64,000 nucleotides of DNA from Tetracladium setigerum (lineage: Eukaryota; Ascomycota; Leotiomycetes; Helotiales), in NCBI GenBank assembly GCA_031472005.1, contig PZJY01000002.1, positions 2,914,001 to 2,978,000 on the forward strand, read 5' to 3'. The notes under the pieces were generated by a model. That model searched no databases. It was not told the DNA's origin and worked only from the letters and a program-made list of their open reading frames with translations. The position numbers and the translations under genes are program-made. How positions within the stretch are numbered: the stretch's first letter is position 1; each line of letters opens with the position of its first letter. Shown here in pieces: positions 1 through 10,082 of the stretch.

Positions 1-463
1 ACCAAACCAGTCCGTAGAATTGGGAGAATTGGTTATGCTTGAAGAAACGGCACCAACACATATTCTTCAAGGCGAATTTACCGAATCTCTCGAAGCGCTG
101 TCATTTGATCCTAGCAAGGGAAGTAGCATGGCGCAAGTGATGCGGGAGGGTAGTATGGATAGCACCAATTCCCCCAGCACCGTCCTCACCTCAAGCACAA
201 ACGAGAGTGGCAGCACCGGTGGTACCGGGAAACCGCCCTCGCGAACATCTTCGAAATCGTCAACAATGTTCAGGAAACGCACGGGTAGCTCGAGTTCGCA
301 GAAGAGACAGGACGATAAGGATCAGCAGATGTGCCGATGGTTGAGCACTGGAAATGTGATTTACAAGAGCGTGGGGATGGGATTGATGGATTTGGTCGTT
401 GGGGGCGACTTGGTGAAGCTAGCTAGGGAGAGGAATGTTGGGACGACGATTACGGATTTTTGA
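1..463 (+). CDS. 3' end of an unidentified gene (partial)
   Basis: The frame is open from the first bases of the window to a TGA at 461-463, so this is the C-terminal part of a protein that begins upstream. Residues are Ser/Thr/Gly-rich and look disordered up to about position 330, then a compact tail follows containing WLSTGNVIYKSVG and GLMDLVVGGDL and ending GTTITDF. The tail looks conserved rather than random. I do not recognise it securely; a C-terminal tail of a fungal PH-domain (Skg3/CAF120-like) protein is a weak impression only. No intron signal is needed in the visible part. Confidence 0.65.
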   Translation, partial: PNQSVELGELVMLEETAPTHILQGEFTESLEALSFDPSKGSSMAQVMREGSMDSTNSPSTVLTSSTNESGSTGGTGKPPSRTSSKSSTMFRKRTGSSSSQKRQDDKDQQMCRWLSTGNVIYKSVGMGLMDLVVGGDLVKLARERNVGTTITDF

Positions 464-1486
464 GGCCGGTTTTTGGTTATGGAACTTATGGCGCTGGTGA
501 TGGGACGGTTGATGGGTTTTGGGTTTGATGAGAGGATGTGGGAGGTGGGAGGTGGGAAGGAAGTTCAGGGAGAGGGGCGGCTTACAGCATTGTACTGTAG
601 GTAACTTTTGTTTCCCTCGATAAGAACAATAAAACCATCGATGGTATGTACTGTACATGGGAACATGGAAACGGGAAACGGGTATCAGGCATCGAATCCA
701 GGAGGCGGCAAATTGGGGGGGCGTTGGAGGAGCAAGGTAAGCATGCATACCTAGACAGCGTAATGGTACTATCGATTGTTCAATCAATATCTACATACAT
801 AGGTACCTAAGATGCCTCCGAGCATGCGATACGATACCCATCTGAACTTGGAACATTTCGGCTTTCTGTGCATCTTATCTCAGAAGTCTACTGTACCTTG
901 GAGAGCGCAAGCGCACTATCCGATCACAATGCTGTCAATGCGGGTCGATCTGACATCCGCCGTCTCAACTTCAAGATTCAAGATATACTTTGTTTCAACT
1001 GTTCCCCCGAAAGGCTATTATTCAGGTGGTCCATGGTCCGTCCCTAGACAAAATCACGATGGGAAAGATAATGGTAGCAGTCAATTACTACATGTGAATG
1101 TAAAGCTTCACGAGATTGTGGAGAAGAATGAAGATCAGTTTCAAGGCATTCGAATTCGCATTCAGTATAATTTCATGTGTTTCTTTTCGCAACTCTTAAC
1201 ACCGCCATTACTGCTCACAAGCGAGCGAGCAAATGATCAATAAAAAAAAATAAGGGACCCCTTCCGCCCCCGTTTTTAAAAACACAAAAGGCAAAGATAT
1301 ATAAAATCCCGGGTATCGACCAACCTTGATCGCCAGGGATTCATTCGACGACCGCACATATACTCCAGCCATGCCATGCCATGCCGCTCCAGACCATCAC
1401 CAGATAGACGGCCCAAAAAATACATCGATAAACACCACCACCACCATTGAACATATAGACAAGCGTTCTAGCTGACTCTAGCTGGC
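464..1486. other. Intergenic: convergent 3' ends
   Basis: This lies between the 3' ends of the partial gene and the carbonic anhydrase. A 143-codon ORF at 812-1243 (+) has no recognisable motif and no intron or leader evidence, so I do not call it. An A-rich stretch at 1242-1251 may belong to a 3' end. I see nothing else here. Confidence 0.5.
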
Positions 1487-2469
1487 TCACTGAACCTGTA
1501 AAGTGGCTCCTCCTTGGTCTTTGAAGACCAACATGCCGTGGCTTCCCGTGACGATCTCCTTCACTGCTGGCACTACGGGCGCTGCTGGTGCGGGTTTCTC
1601 GCCATCAACTAGCTCGGCCCTCTTCTCCTCACTGACGGTTCCGCCCATAACAGGTCCATCCGTTCCGAGGCCAAGTTCCCTCAACAATCCACAGCCCAAA
1701 TCATATAGAGTGCCATGAACCTTCAACCCCGCTCGCGAATAGCCTCCTCAACAACATGGTTAGCCATCAAGTTCTTGACTCCCTCCTCAACGTTCAACTC
1801 CGCCAGCCTAATGGCCCGCAATCCATCATCCTTGATCAACTCCAACTCTTTCTTGTTCTCGCGGCGCACGACTCGTAGGGGCGTGAGCCAGGCATCGAGG
1901 ACACCGCCAACACGGCTGTCGGATAGTGCTGCCGCGGCGCCGCCGCAGGATGTGTGGCCGCAGAGAACGATGTGTGCGACTTTAAGGTGGATGACGGCGT
2001 ATTCAATGACGGCGAGGACGTTGAGGTCAGAGGTGGTGACGATGTTAGCAATGTTGCGATGGACGAACACTTCGCCGGGTTGGAGACCGAGGAGAGTGGT
2101 TTCGGGGACACGAGAGTCAGAGCAGCCAAGCCAAACTGTAATTAAATCAATGTTAGTTGACTCATTTGGGAGGAGGGGGGGAGAGAATCGTTGGATAGAA
2201 GGGGGGAGACGTACGAATGGTAGGTGATTGGCCTTGGGTGAATTTCTGGAAGTACTCTGGCGAACTGGTTTGCTTGTATTGAGCCCATGAGATGTTGGAA
2301 CTCAGTGCCTTGTGAAAATGATCATCGTGGGCCTGGTCGACGAAATCGCCATCTGGGAGTTGGAATGTTAGATTTTGGACTCCAATCTCGCAATTACTTT
2401 CTCCGTGGACATTGAGGTCATTGAGTGGGGGCGCATTGAAGACTCACTTTGTTCCTGTTGAGATGCCAT
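1487..2469 (-). CDS. Beta-class carbonic anhydrase (one-base frame break)
   Basis: Interconverts CO2 and bicarbonate at a Cys-His-Cys-bound zinc, supplying bicarbonate to carboxylases. Three exons: 2469-2448, 2352-2215 and 2135-1487, with introns beginning GTGAGT and GTACGT. Zinc and active-site motifs are CSDSR (first Cys, Asp and Arg) and GHTSCGG (His and second Cys); HRNIAN lies between them. The frame breaks at the C run 1727-1730 (+ strand): the conserved sequence up to AIRERG is in one frame and KVHGTLYDL in another. One added G on the coding strand gives 269 aa, the usual family length, so this is most likely an assembly error. The start at 2469 (MASQQEQ) fits cytosolic enzymes, but the frame is open upstream to an ATG at 2730, giving an 87-residue extension that may be a mitochondrial presequence. 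Confidence 0.95.
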
Positions 2470-2730
2470 TGGAGACTGTGGTGGTTTGTGTCGACGAGGA
2501 GTAGGGAGGAGTTGTGTTTTTTTTGTTGCGATCGGGGAGGAAGAAGGTTGAAGAGGGATCGAGATATTATTGTCGGGAATATTGGTCTGGGTGCACGCAA
2601 TCTGTGCTTGTCCGACAACGGGAGTCTGGGTCTGGGTGTGTGAAGCAGAACTTGTTGTTGAGTGTGTTCCACCTCGGGAGGAAGCTAAAACCGACGATAA
2701 CAAGCGATAAGGTCTTGGAGGGCTTGGCAC

Positions 2731-4268
2731 AAGTAATGCCGTGCGTAATGTGTAATGTCGGATATCAGAATGTTGAACGAGCTAGGAAGATTCAAAGCAG
2801 CTTTGTTGAAGAGATGGGATATGGATATCTCAACAGCGGATCGAGGATGGGATGAAAGAAAGAATAGGAGGATATATAAAGTGAAGCCCCCGCAGGCAAA
2901 AGGAAAACAAAGACCCCCCCCGGGGGTCCCGATGGCTGCTAAGCTGAGGGGAATTGGAGTTGGTTGGTGTACACACCCCCTGTTGGTGCTTCGAAAACAC
3001 AAACGAGAACAGCCAGTGTGTGAATACTTCCTCCTCTTCTACGCGGAGACGGAGGTACAACCCCATCCCTAAAGACCTCCAAACATCTGATATCTCGAAA
3101 AACATTCGGGTGGTCTCCTGGTGTTGAGTGGTCCGAGGTGCCACGACGACCTTAAGCCGATGATTAATTGCCTGTAAGTATATAGAGAGAAAGGTTGTAA
3201 GCTCGCCTGTAACTGTAAACCTTACGGAGTACAACAAGAATAATAGGCACTGGCCGCACAACGAGCACGGCAAACCCACGCCTAGGCATATGGCATTTTC
3301 AACAATTCGAATCTCCCGACCACCTCCCTTCTCCCTTTCTCCGTTCCCCACACTCCCTCTGCGCACGCAATAACTTTGGCCTGCAGGATGAAGAAAATTT
3401 TGCAACTGCGCGGAGCTAGAATACTATTTGCCAAGGAATCTACTCGCACACAAACAAGCATTTTCAGTTGCACAAATCTCTATCTCTTTCTCCGCTTGTA
3501 ACCTTTGGTGCATTTCCTGGGTGCTCACTACTAGGTACTCCGAGATATTTTCCATCCCCCCGCGTGAATGTAAATAATGGAGGGGTAAAAGCATCCCATC
3601 ATGGCGTCATGGGGAGGGTAATTCACTTATTAGGTAAACCAATCTCCTTAGTAGGTACAGCCAAGGGCTATTCAGCCAAATAATCACCAAAGCAGCTCCA
3701 GCACGAAAACCCCTGGAATTTCGTGAAGTATCAATTTCTAAGACCTGGCGTCGATCAGGTCACACTACTGAAATGATGTGAAATATTGCCAAGCCTGGTG
3801 AGAGTTTGCGCACTTTTGAGCATCCCACACAAATTATTTGGCCGCACTAGCTCTAATGACTGAGCGTGGGGGTTAAACTGATCAATTCTGAAAACTGTCT
3901 CCTACTACCAAAAGTAGCTCACGAGAAGAACTACTGAGAACTGGGGGAATCTTCGGACCGAACCGATGCATGGTAAATACCTTCATCTCGTTGGTAAAAC
4001 TATCAAGGAACTGGGCGGAAGGGGAACTCGTTACACTCGTATTTTATATGGTGAGATCGTCTTCTGACAGCGGAAGTCACCGCACTCTGATGTGTGCGTT
4101 AATTATTGGGCAGCAGATGCATGGGGTAAATCACGGACAGAGGTGGGTCGACGATCAAAACGACGTGCATGGTATCATCAGTTGATTTTTGCTAGAAGTT
4201 TAGCTACCTCCAGCCCAATCCGTAATGTCATGCCAACGCCAGTAACAAACACCCATTCAAAAACACAT
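2731..4268. other. Intergenic: carbonic anhydrase promoter side and eL8 3' side
   Basis: This contains the upstream region of the carbonic anhydrase and the downstream region of eL8. Several short overlapping ORFs on both strands lack motifs and consistent splice signals. I see no RNA gene or repeat. Confidence 0.5.
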
Positions 4269-5344
4269 CTAGATCTTGATGGCGCTTTCAAGAGCCTTGC
4301 GCTTCTTCTCAGTGCGGGCATTGGCCTTAGCACCCATAATACCACCACCCAGTGTCTCTTGGCCTCCTCGTACTTCTCGCTGTAACCCTCCTTGATGGCC
4401 TGGACCAACTTGGAGAGCTCAGTCTTGTCCTCAGATCGAACCTCGGTCAAGGCAATAACAGCAGCAGTCTTCTTGTGGACGACCGTGCCGAGTCTGGCCT
4501 TGCCCTTAATGATGGCATATGGGACACCCATCTTTCTGCAGAGGGCTGGGAGGAAGATAACCAACTCAATTGGGTCAACATCGTTGGGGATGAGAACCAA
4601 AGAGGCCTTCTTGTTCTCGATCAGGCCGACAACGTGGTTGAGACCGTACTTGGCGGCGTATGGCTTCTTGCTGACATCCTCCTTCTTCTTTCCCTCCTTG
4701 ATGGCGGTAGCCTCCTTCAAGAGACGCTCCTTCTTCTCGACCTTGCTCTCTGGGCGGTACTTGTTGAGGAGCTTGAAAGCTTGGGCGGCGGTGTTACGGT
4801 CGAGAACGTTTTGGAATTGGGCAATCGCAGGTGGGACCTTCAATCGGAGGTTGAGGATCTTCTTTTGGCGTTGGAGGCGGATATACTCGGGCCACTTCAC
4901 CATACGGGAGACATTACGGCGAGGTTGGATGTCTTGACCGATACCGTAGTTGCGGGTGCGCTTCTCGAGGAGAGGGTTCTTCGAAACATTAGAAGAGACA
5001 TCGGAGGTACGGAAGGGGAGTTTGCACATACCTTTGCGGCCTTCTTGGATCCGGCACCAGCCTTAGACTGGGGGAATGGCGCAGGCGCGGCTTTCTTTCC
5101 CTTTGGAGGCTATCATTGAGAAAAGTAACTATCAGCGAACATGTTCACTAATAATCTGCTTTGAACTCTAAAGAGACCACACTGGCATTTCTGCGCAGAT
5201 GTGGCTCAAGCCAACATCACCAACACCCTCAGGTAGTTGATGGAAAACGCATCTCGACGTGCGATTGCTCGTAGAGGTACGAGATAGAGCGGTGGCGAGT
5301 CGTATCACAGCATTTAGAATATAATATTGTCAGGAGCTTACCAT
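4269..5344 (-). CDS. RPL8: 60S ribosomal protein eL8 (L8/L7a)
   Basis: Structural protein of the large ribosomal subunit. Exon 1 is only the ATG (5344-5342); exon 2 is 5109-5032 (MPPKGKK...) and exon 3 is 4978-4269. Introns begin GTAAGC and GTATGT. The body is a canonical eL8 with its L7Ae-type RNA-binding fold, containing NYGIGQDIQP, MVKWPEYIRLQRQK, GLNHVVGLIENKK and PNDVDPIELV. Near the C-terminus the frame breaks after EEAKRHW, at the CCC of 4348-4350: the expected GGGIMGAKANAR is read only after one added G. With it the protein is 263 aa and stops at TAG 4271-4269, the normal family length. An essential single-function gene broken at a G run points to sequence error rather than decay. It diverges from NCS6. 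The first intron (232 nt) is much longer than the second (53 nt). Confidence 0.97.
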
Positions 5345-5605
5345 CTTGATCGGATTTCGCTGGGTGAGTTGGGCGAAAGTTGTCGTGATGTTTGTCGATG
5401 AGGGAAAGGAGGTCGTGAAATGGAAAAGATTTTGAAATTCTGGTGCGGGACGGAACAGACTAAAAATCTTGGCACTCGCTTCTCCACCAGAATCAGGTGA
5501 CGTGCGGCCGCTTCCCTGGCATTGGGTCTATTTGCGACGAAATATTTATGAACTCCCAAACACCACCGCCAAAATTCTACGCGCCAGATCATCCTTCTCT
5601 TCAAA
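5345..5605. promoter_or_regulatory. Shared divergent promoter RPL8 / NCS6
   Basis: Only 261 bp separate the two start codons, so both promoters must lie here or overlap. One gene encodes a ribosomal protein and the other a tRNA-modifying enzyme, which would suit joint control with translational demand; that is inference. I do not identify a specific transcription-factor site. Confidence 0.5.
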
Positions 5606-6891
5606 ATGGCACCAACTCTTTGCGCTACGTGCAAGACTGCTCGCGCATTAATTATACGTCCCAAGAATCACCAGAAACTCTGCAAGGCATGTTTCATAGC
5701 CGTTTTCGAAGCCGAGATCCACCATACAATTACCACAACCTCCCTCTTCTCCCCGGCGATCGTATAGCAATCGGCGCATCTGGTGGGAAAGATTCCACCG
5801 TCCTGGCGTCTGTTCTCAAAACTCTCAACGAAAGATACAACTACGGACTCGAACTTGTCTTGCTCAGTATTGACGAGGGAATCAAGGGTTACAGAGATGA
5901 CTCCTTGGAAACAGTCAAAAGGAATGCGCTGCAGTACGAGATGCCGTTAAAGATTGTGGGATACGACGAGCTCTACGGGTGGACTATGGACCAGGTCGTG
6001 GAGACTATTGGGAAGAAAGGGAACTGTACATACTGTGGAGTCTTCCGGCGGCAGGCTCTCGACCGTGGGGCGAAGATGCTTGGAATTAGACATGTTGTGA
6101 CTGGTCACAATGCAGACGATGTGGCAGAGACGATTCTTATGAACCTACTCAGAGGAGATCTGCCCAGGCTCTCCAGGAGTACGAGTATCATCACGGGCGA
6201 TACAACGAGCGAAGTACGAAGAAGCAAGCCGCTGAAGTACGCCTACGAGAAAGAGATTGTTCTCTATGCACATCACAAGAAACTCGATTACTTCACCACT
6301 GAGTGTATATACAGTCCAGAGGCTTTCCGAGGAAGTGCAAGGAGCCTGATCAAGAATTTAGAGAGGGTGCGGCCCAGCGCCATCTTAGATGTGGTGCGAA
6401 GTGGTGAGGATATGGCGATGCTGGTCCCAGGTGAAGTCACCAAAAATAGCCAATGCCAGAGCCAGAAAGTCTCGTTATCAAGTGCTGATGGCGAGGAAGA
6501 AGGCGCCGGTGGCTGTGGGAGCACTGGTAGATCAAGTGGTGGAGAAATGGCCGACATGGAGAAGAAGCTTCAAGCCAATGATGAGGCATCAGCAAGAGAG
6601 ATCGATATTACCTCGAGCGGTGCCAACGGCCAAAAGCTCGCCAGTGCAAAGAAGAAGCCTGAAAGTCGCAGGACTGGAACCAAGCCACTGGGACGGAAAA
6701 TCAACCAACAGATTTTGGGTGTTTGCAAGACCTGCGGGTACATGTCCAGCCAGGAAACTTGCAAGGCGTGCACATTGCTCGAAGGGTTGAACAAGAATCG
6801 TCCCAAGATGGAAATTGAGATAGATGCCGACGACGAAGAGAGTTCTACGCTGAGGCGGAATATGGAGAGTATTGTTTTGACAGCAGGATAG
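5606..6891 (+). CDS. NCS6: Cytoplasmic tRNA 2-thiolation protein 1 (Ncs6/Ctu1)
   Basis: ATP pyrophosphatase that, with Ncs2 and Urm1, puts the 2-thio group on wobble uridine 34 of cytosolic tRNAs for Lys, Gln and Glu. The correct start is ATG 5606 (MAPTLCATCKTARAL), which opens the N-terminal zinc site CATC...CKAC. That frame runs to the CCCC of 5751-5754 and then breaks; one added C joins it to PGDRIAIGASGGKDST, the PP-loop. The long frame starting further upstream is false before this point. Further motifs are GNCTYCGVFRR, TGHNADDVAET and YSPEAFRGSAR, and the C-terminal zinc motif CKTCGYMSS...CKAC. Between about residues 275 and 375 there is a low-complexity Ser/Gly/Glu/Lys insert. Repaired length is 428 aa, no introns. 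Confidence 0.95.
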
Positions 6892-7496
6892 TTGGTATCA
6901 AAACATACGTCTTACTCCTATTACCTAGTGTTCTCCTTCTTTGTGTTGTGACCAAGTAGTTACTTGTTACATTCTTCACTTCTCTTTCCCCTGCGTCGCG
7001 GTTAGCTGCCATAAATACGAGGTACCATTTTGTATTACCAATAGGTTAAGATTTCAAGACAAGTACTTTCTTACTTGTACCAGTTGTTCTACTTTCTAGA
7101 ATTGTGAATGGTCATGGTTCTACTTTTACATGACACACAAATTCGTTGCTGGCTATGTTGACCAAATTCGGAATAGCCGCAACCTCCCACCTTTGTCATA
7201 ACCTCAACCCTATCATTACTTGACAAACGTAAACCGAATCGATTTGATTCGCGATTATTATCCAAGATTACCGAACCTTCTCCCCTCGTACCTCACCGCT
7301 GACACAAAAACGGCATGGTCCTTATCTTACACAGTAACCTTAACTTGCAGGTGACTGGCCAATCGAACTAGGTCATAAACACTCACACTTCTGGAAACGA
7401 ATCACTCTTGATATTTCAGATATCTTTGATCTCGAATTCAGTACATACTCTGATTTGATATCCTAAGAACAGGAATTTCAAACCACAAACTTAAAG
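6892..7496. other. Intergenic: NCS6 to P450
   Basis: Two tandem genes on the + strand are separated by about 600 bp containing the NCS6 3' end and the P450 promoter. I see no ORF or repeat of note. Confidence 0.5.
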
Positions 7497-9610
7497 ATGG
7501 CTTTCCTTCTACCCTCCTCGTTATTCTCCTCCTAACATTCACGCTCCTTATCCGGCGCCTCCTCTCACCTCTCTCCTCCCTCCGGGTCCATTTCTCACAC
7601 GCTTAACCTCCCTTCCCCTCATCTATCAAGAGTTTACTTCTAACCGACGTCTCCATATTCATTCCCTGCACCAAAAATACGGCCCTGTGGTTCGTATCGG
7701 GCCAAATGAGGTCTCTTTCACTTCGCTGGATGCCTTGAAGGAGATTTATACCAGTGGTGGAAGTGGCTATGACAAGACGGAGCTGTATACACTTTTCATG
7801 CAGTTTGATACTAGGTGTGTTGAGAAAGCTTCTGGAAGTGAAAGGTGATTTGGTACGGGGTGGTAGGCTGATATTGGGCGAACAGGACTATGTTTTCGAC
7901 TTTGGGAAAGACAAATGTATGTGGATATAAACTTTTGACTCATTGAGTCAGCGAATCTTTGACGTAGAATTGACTAACATGAGTGAACAGCACAGTCAGA
8001 AGAAACGATACATTGCGGGACAATACGCAAACACCAATATCTTACGTCCCAATGTCATATCCGGTATCCAGAACCGTGCCGATGCCTTTGTACAGAAATG
8101 TCTTGAAGCAAAAGGGAAAAGTATGGATGCATATGTATGTACCTCGCAAATTCGTTTCATTGCATTTGAGGGATAAACAATTGCCCACTTTGGTACTGGC
8201 GAATGGCCAGAGACCCTCAATTTTCCCTTCCCCCAAAAACACCGTAGAGCACTTCCTCATCTTTCTGAGAGCAAACTAGAAAGTGTGGGAATTATTTCAA
8301 TTGCGGATTCTGGTATTCATCAAGCCTACTCAATGAGCATCCAAAAATGCCTCATTCCTTTCATCAAAAAGTTCCAAATTATGCATCTCGCTGACACGGT
8401 TTTGACATCCAAAGATCTATCTTCACTGTTATGCATTAGACTGCGCATCCCATCACTTGTTCCACCCCTACGGAACGCACTCTCTAGAAGGCGGCGAAGA
8501 TTTTGCCATGATGGAAGAGCAAACTTATCACGAGAGCTTAAAGAGTAAGATAAACATACCTACTCTCCATTATTTCATCTCTCCTGTTGATAACAGCCAC
8601 TAAAACTCCCCACAGGCAACCTATTACAATACTATACCCCACCAAAGATAGCTTCCATGCTTCTCAAGATCCTCAAGCCCCGTCCGTCGCCAATCTCAAA
8701 CGCTTATGTATTGGAGACTTGCAAGAAATTAGATGCGAGTAAACAGAGTTTATTGGCGAAGTTGAGAGAGGAGAAGAGTGGTTTTCCAGACGTTGCTATT
8801 GCCGCTGAATCGATGGATCATTTAGGTTCGTTTCGTTCATTCGTCTTCAATTCATCTCTCCCTTCCACAATTATCCTCAGGATCCAAATATGAAGGCATG
8901 CTAATTTAAACCTTCAACCAAAATAGCAGCAGGAATCGACACCACAGGCGACGGACTAACCTTCCTCCTCTACCAACTCTCCCTCCCGGCCTCCCTCCCC
9001 CACCAACGCAAGCTCCACGCATCCCTCCTAGCCACCCCAGCAGACGACACCTATCTTGAAGCCATCATCAAAGAAACGCTCCGTCTCTTCCCACCTATTC
9101 CCATGTCAGCTCCCCGCTACGTCCCATCCAGCGGCCGTGAAATCTCCGGTTACTTTATCCCCGGTGGCACGATTGTGGGTTGTCAATCTTGGAGCGTGCA
9201 TAGACTTAATGAGGGGATTTATAAGGAAAGTGAGGAGTTTAGGCCGGAGAGGTGGTTGGATGAAGGGATGGATTTGGATATGGAGAGGTTGTTTTTTGCG
9301 TTTGGTGCTGGTGGTTTGTTGACCCTTCTCTTTCCTTCTCTTTGCTTTTCCGTTTTGACTTGCCATGTCTTGAAGTGCTATGCTGACTATGTTTGTGTTT
9401 TTTTTCACTTCGATAGGAAGGGGTTGTGTTGGTCGTCATCTAGCAATGGCAGAAATGAAGTGTCTGGTCAGGAGTGTGTATATGAGATTCAAGACTAGTA
9501 TCGCGGATGATATGGTGGGGAGTATGGAGATGGATGACCAGATTATTTCTAGCAGACCAAAGGGCCAGAGTTGCAGGTTGATTTTTGAGGAGATTGATGG
9601 TGAGGTCTGA
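7497..9610 (+). CDS. Cytochrome P450 monooxygenase (two one-base frame breaks)
   Basis: Haem-thiolate monooxygenase, probably anchored in the ER membrane. Seven exons: 7497-7814, 7886-7916, 7991-8134, 8415-8544, 8616-8825, 8927-9313 and 9417-9610. An N-terminal hydrophobic anchor (LLVILLLTFTLLI) is followed by the proline hinge, HSLHQKYGPVVRIGPNEV, the I-helix AAGIDTTGDG, the K-helix KETLR, FRPERW and the haem loop FGAGGRGCVGR, which is split by the last intron. One base is missing just after the ATG (7500-7501) and one at 7582-7586 in the hinge. With both restored the CDS is 1,416 nt (471 aa), so the enzyme is probably intact. It resembles fungal P450s annotated as benzoate-4-monooxygenase-like, but the substrate is unknown. 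Intron 3 (8135-8414) is about 280 nt, far longer than the rest. No biosynthetic cluster partners flank it. Confidence 0.92.
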
Positions 9611-10082
9611 GATGAATGAAAAGAAGAAGGAAGGAAGGAAGGTCGGGGGAGTATATGGAGGTAGATCATGAATATTATGAAGTGTGTTTGATTGGCATGA
9701 ATGACGAAAGTATTCAGTACCTGCGACCATGGAGCAAAGCCCGCATGATTGCCATCTTAATCTTTGCGAAGGGGTGTTGAGTGAGTGTTGAGTGACCTTC
9801 AAGAGAAACTGGAAATTGGACTGCAGGGGAGGAACACTCTTCACGAAGCAGTCAGAGATGGCAAAATATTGTTTCTAAATTATGAGTCTTGTGCCTTTAT
9901 TGTTCTGAACCAGCTAATTCGTGGCCAGGTGATGAATGATGGGTATGTGTAGATAATGTAACAGGAAAAATGCTCGCTCGCTCATCTCATCCAATCGAAA
10001 AAGAATTGGGACTGCTGCTGATGAAAGCACGAAGTAGCAAAAGTCTCACTGACTACCTCCTCTAGCCTCGTCAAAACCCCCC
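9611..10082. other. Intergenic: convergent 3' ends of P450 and RG-rich gene
   Basis: This 470 bp stretch separates two genes ending toward each other. It holds a short (GGAA)n tract near 9630-9642. I see nothing else. Confidence 0.5.

Noticed and set aside
812..1243. 143-codon ORF
   Set aside because: No motif, no conserved-looking stretch and no splice or leader evidence; it sits between two 3' ends.
4352..5119. 255-codon + strand ORF over eL8
   Set aside because: It is the antisense shadow of a highly biased ribosomal-protein coding sequence.
7497..9610. Secondary-metabolite cluster around the P450
   Set aside because: Its neighbours are NCS6 and an RG-rich protein; no synthase, transporter or pathway regulator is adjacent.
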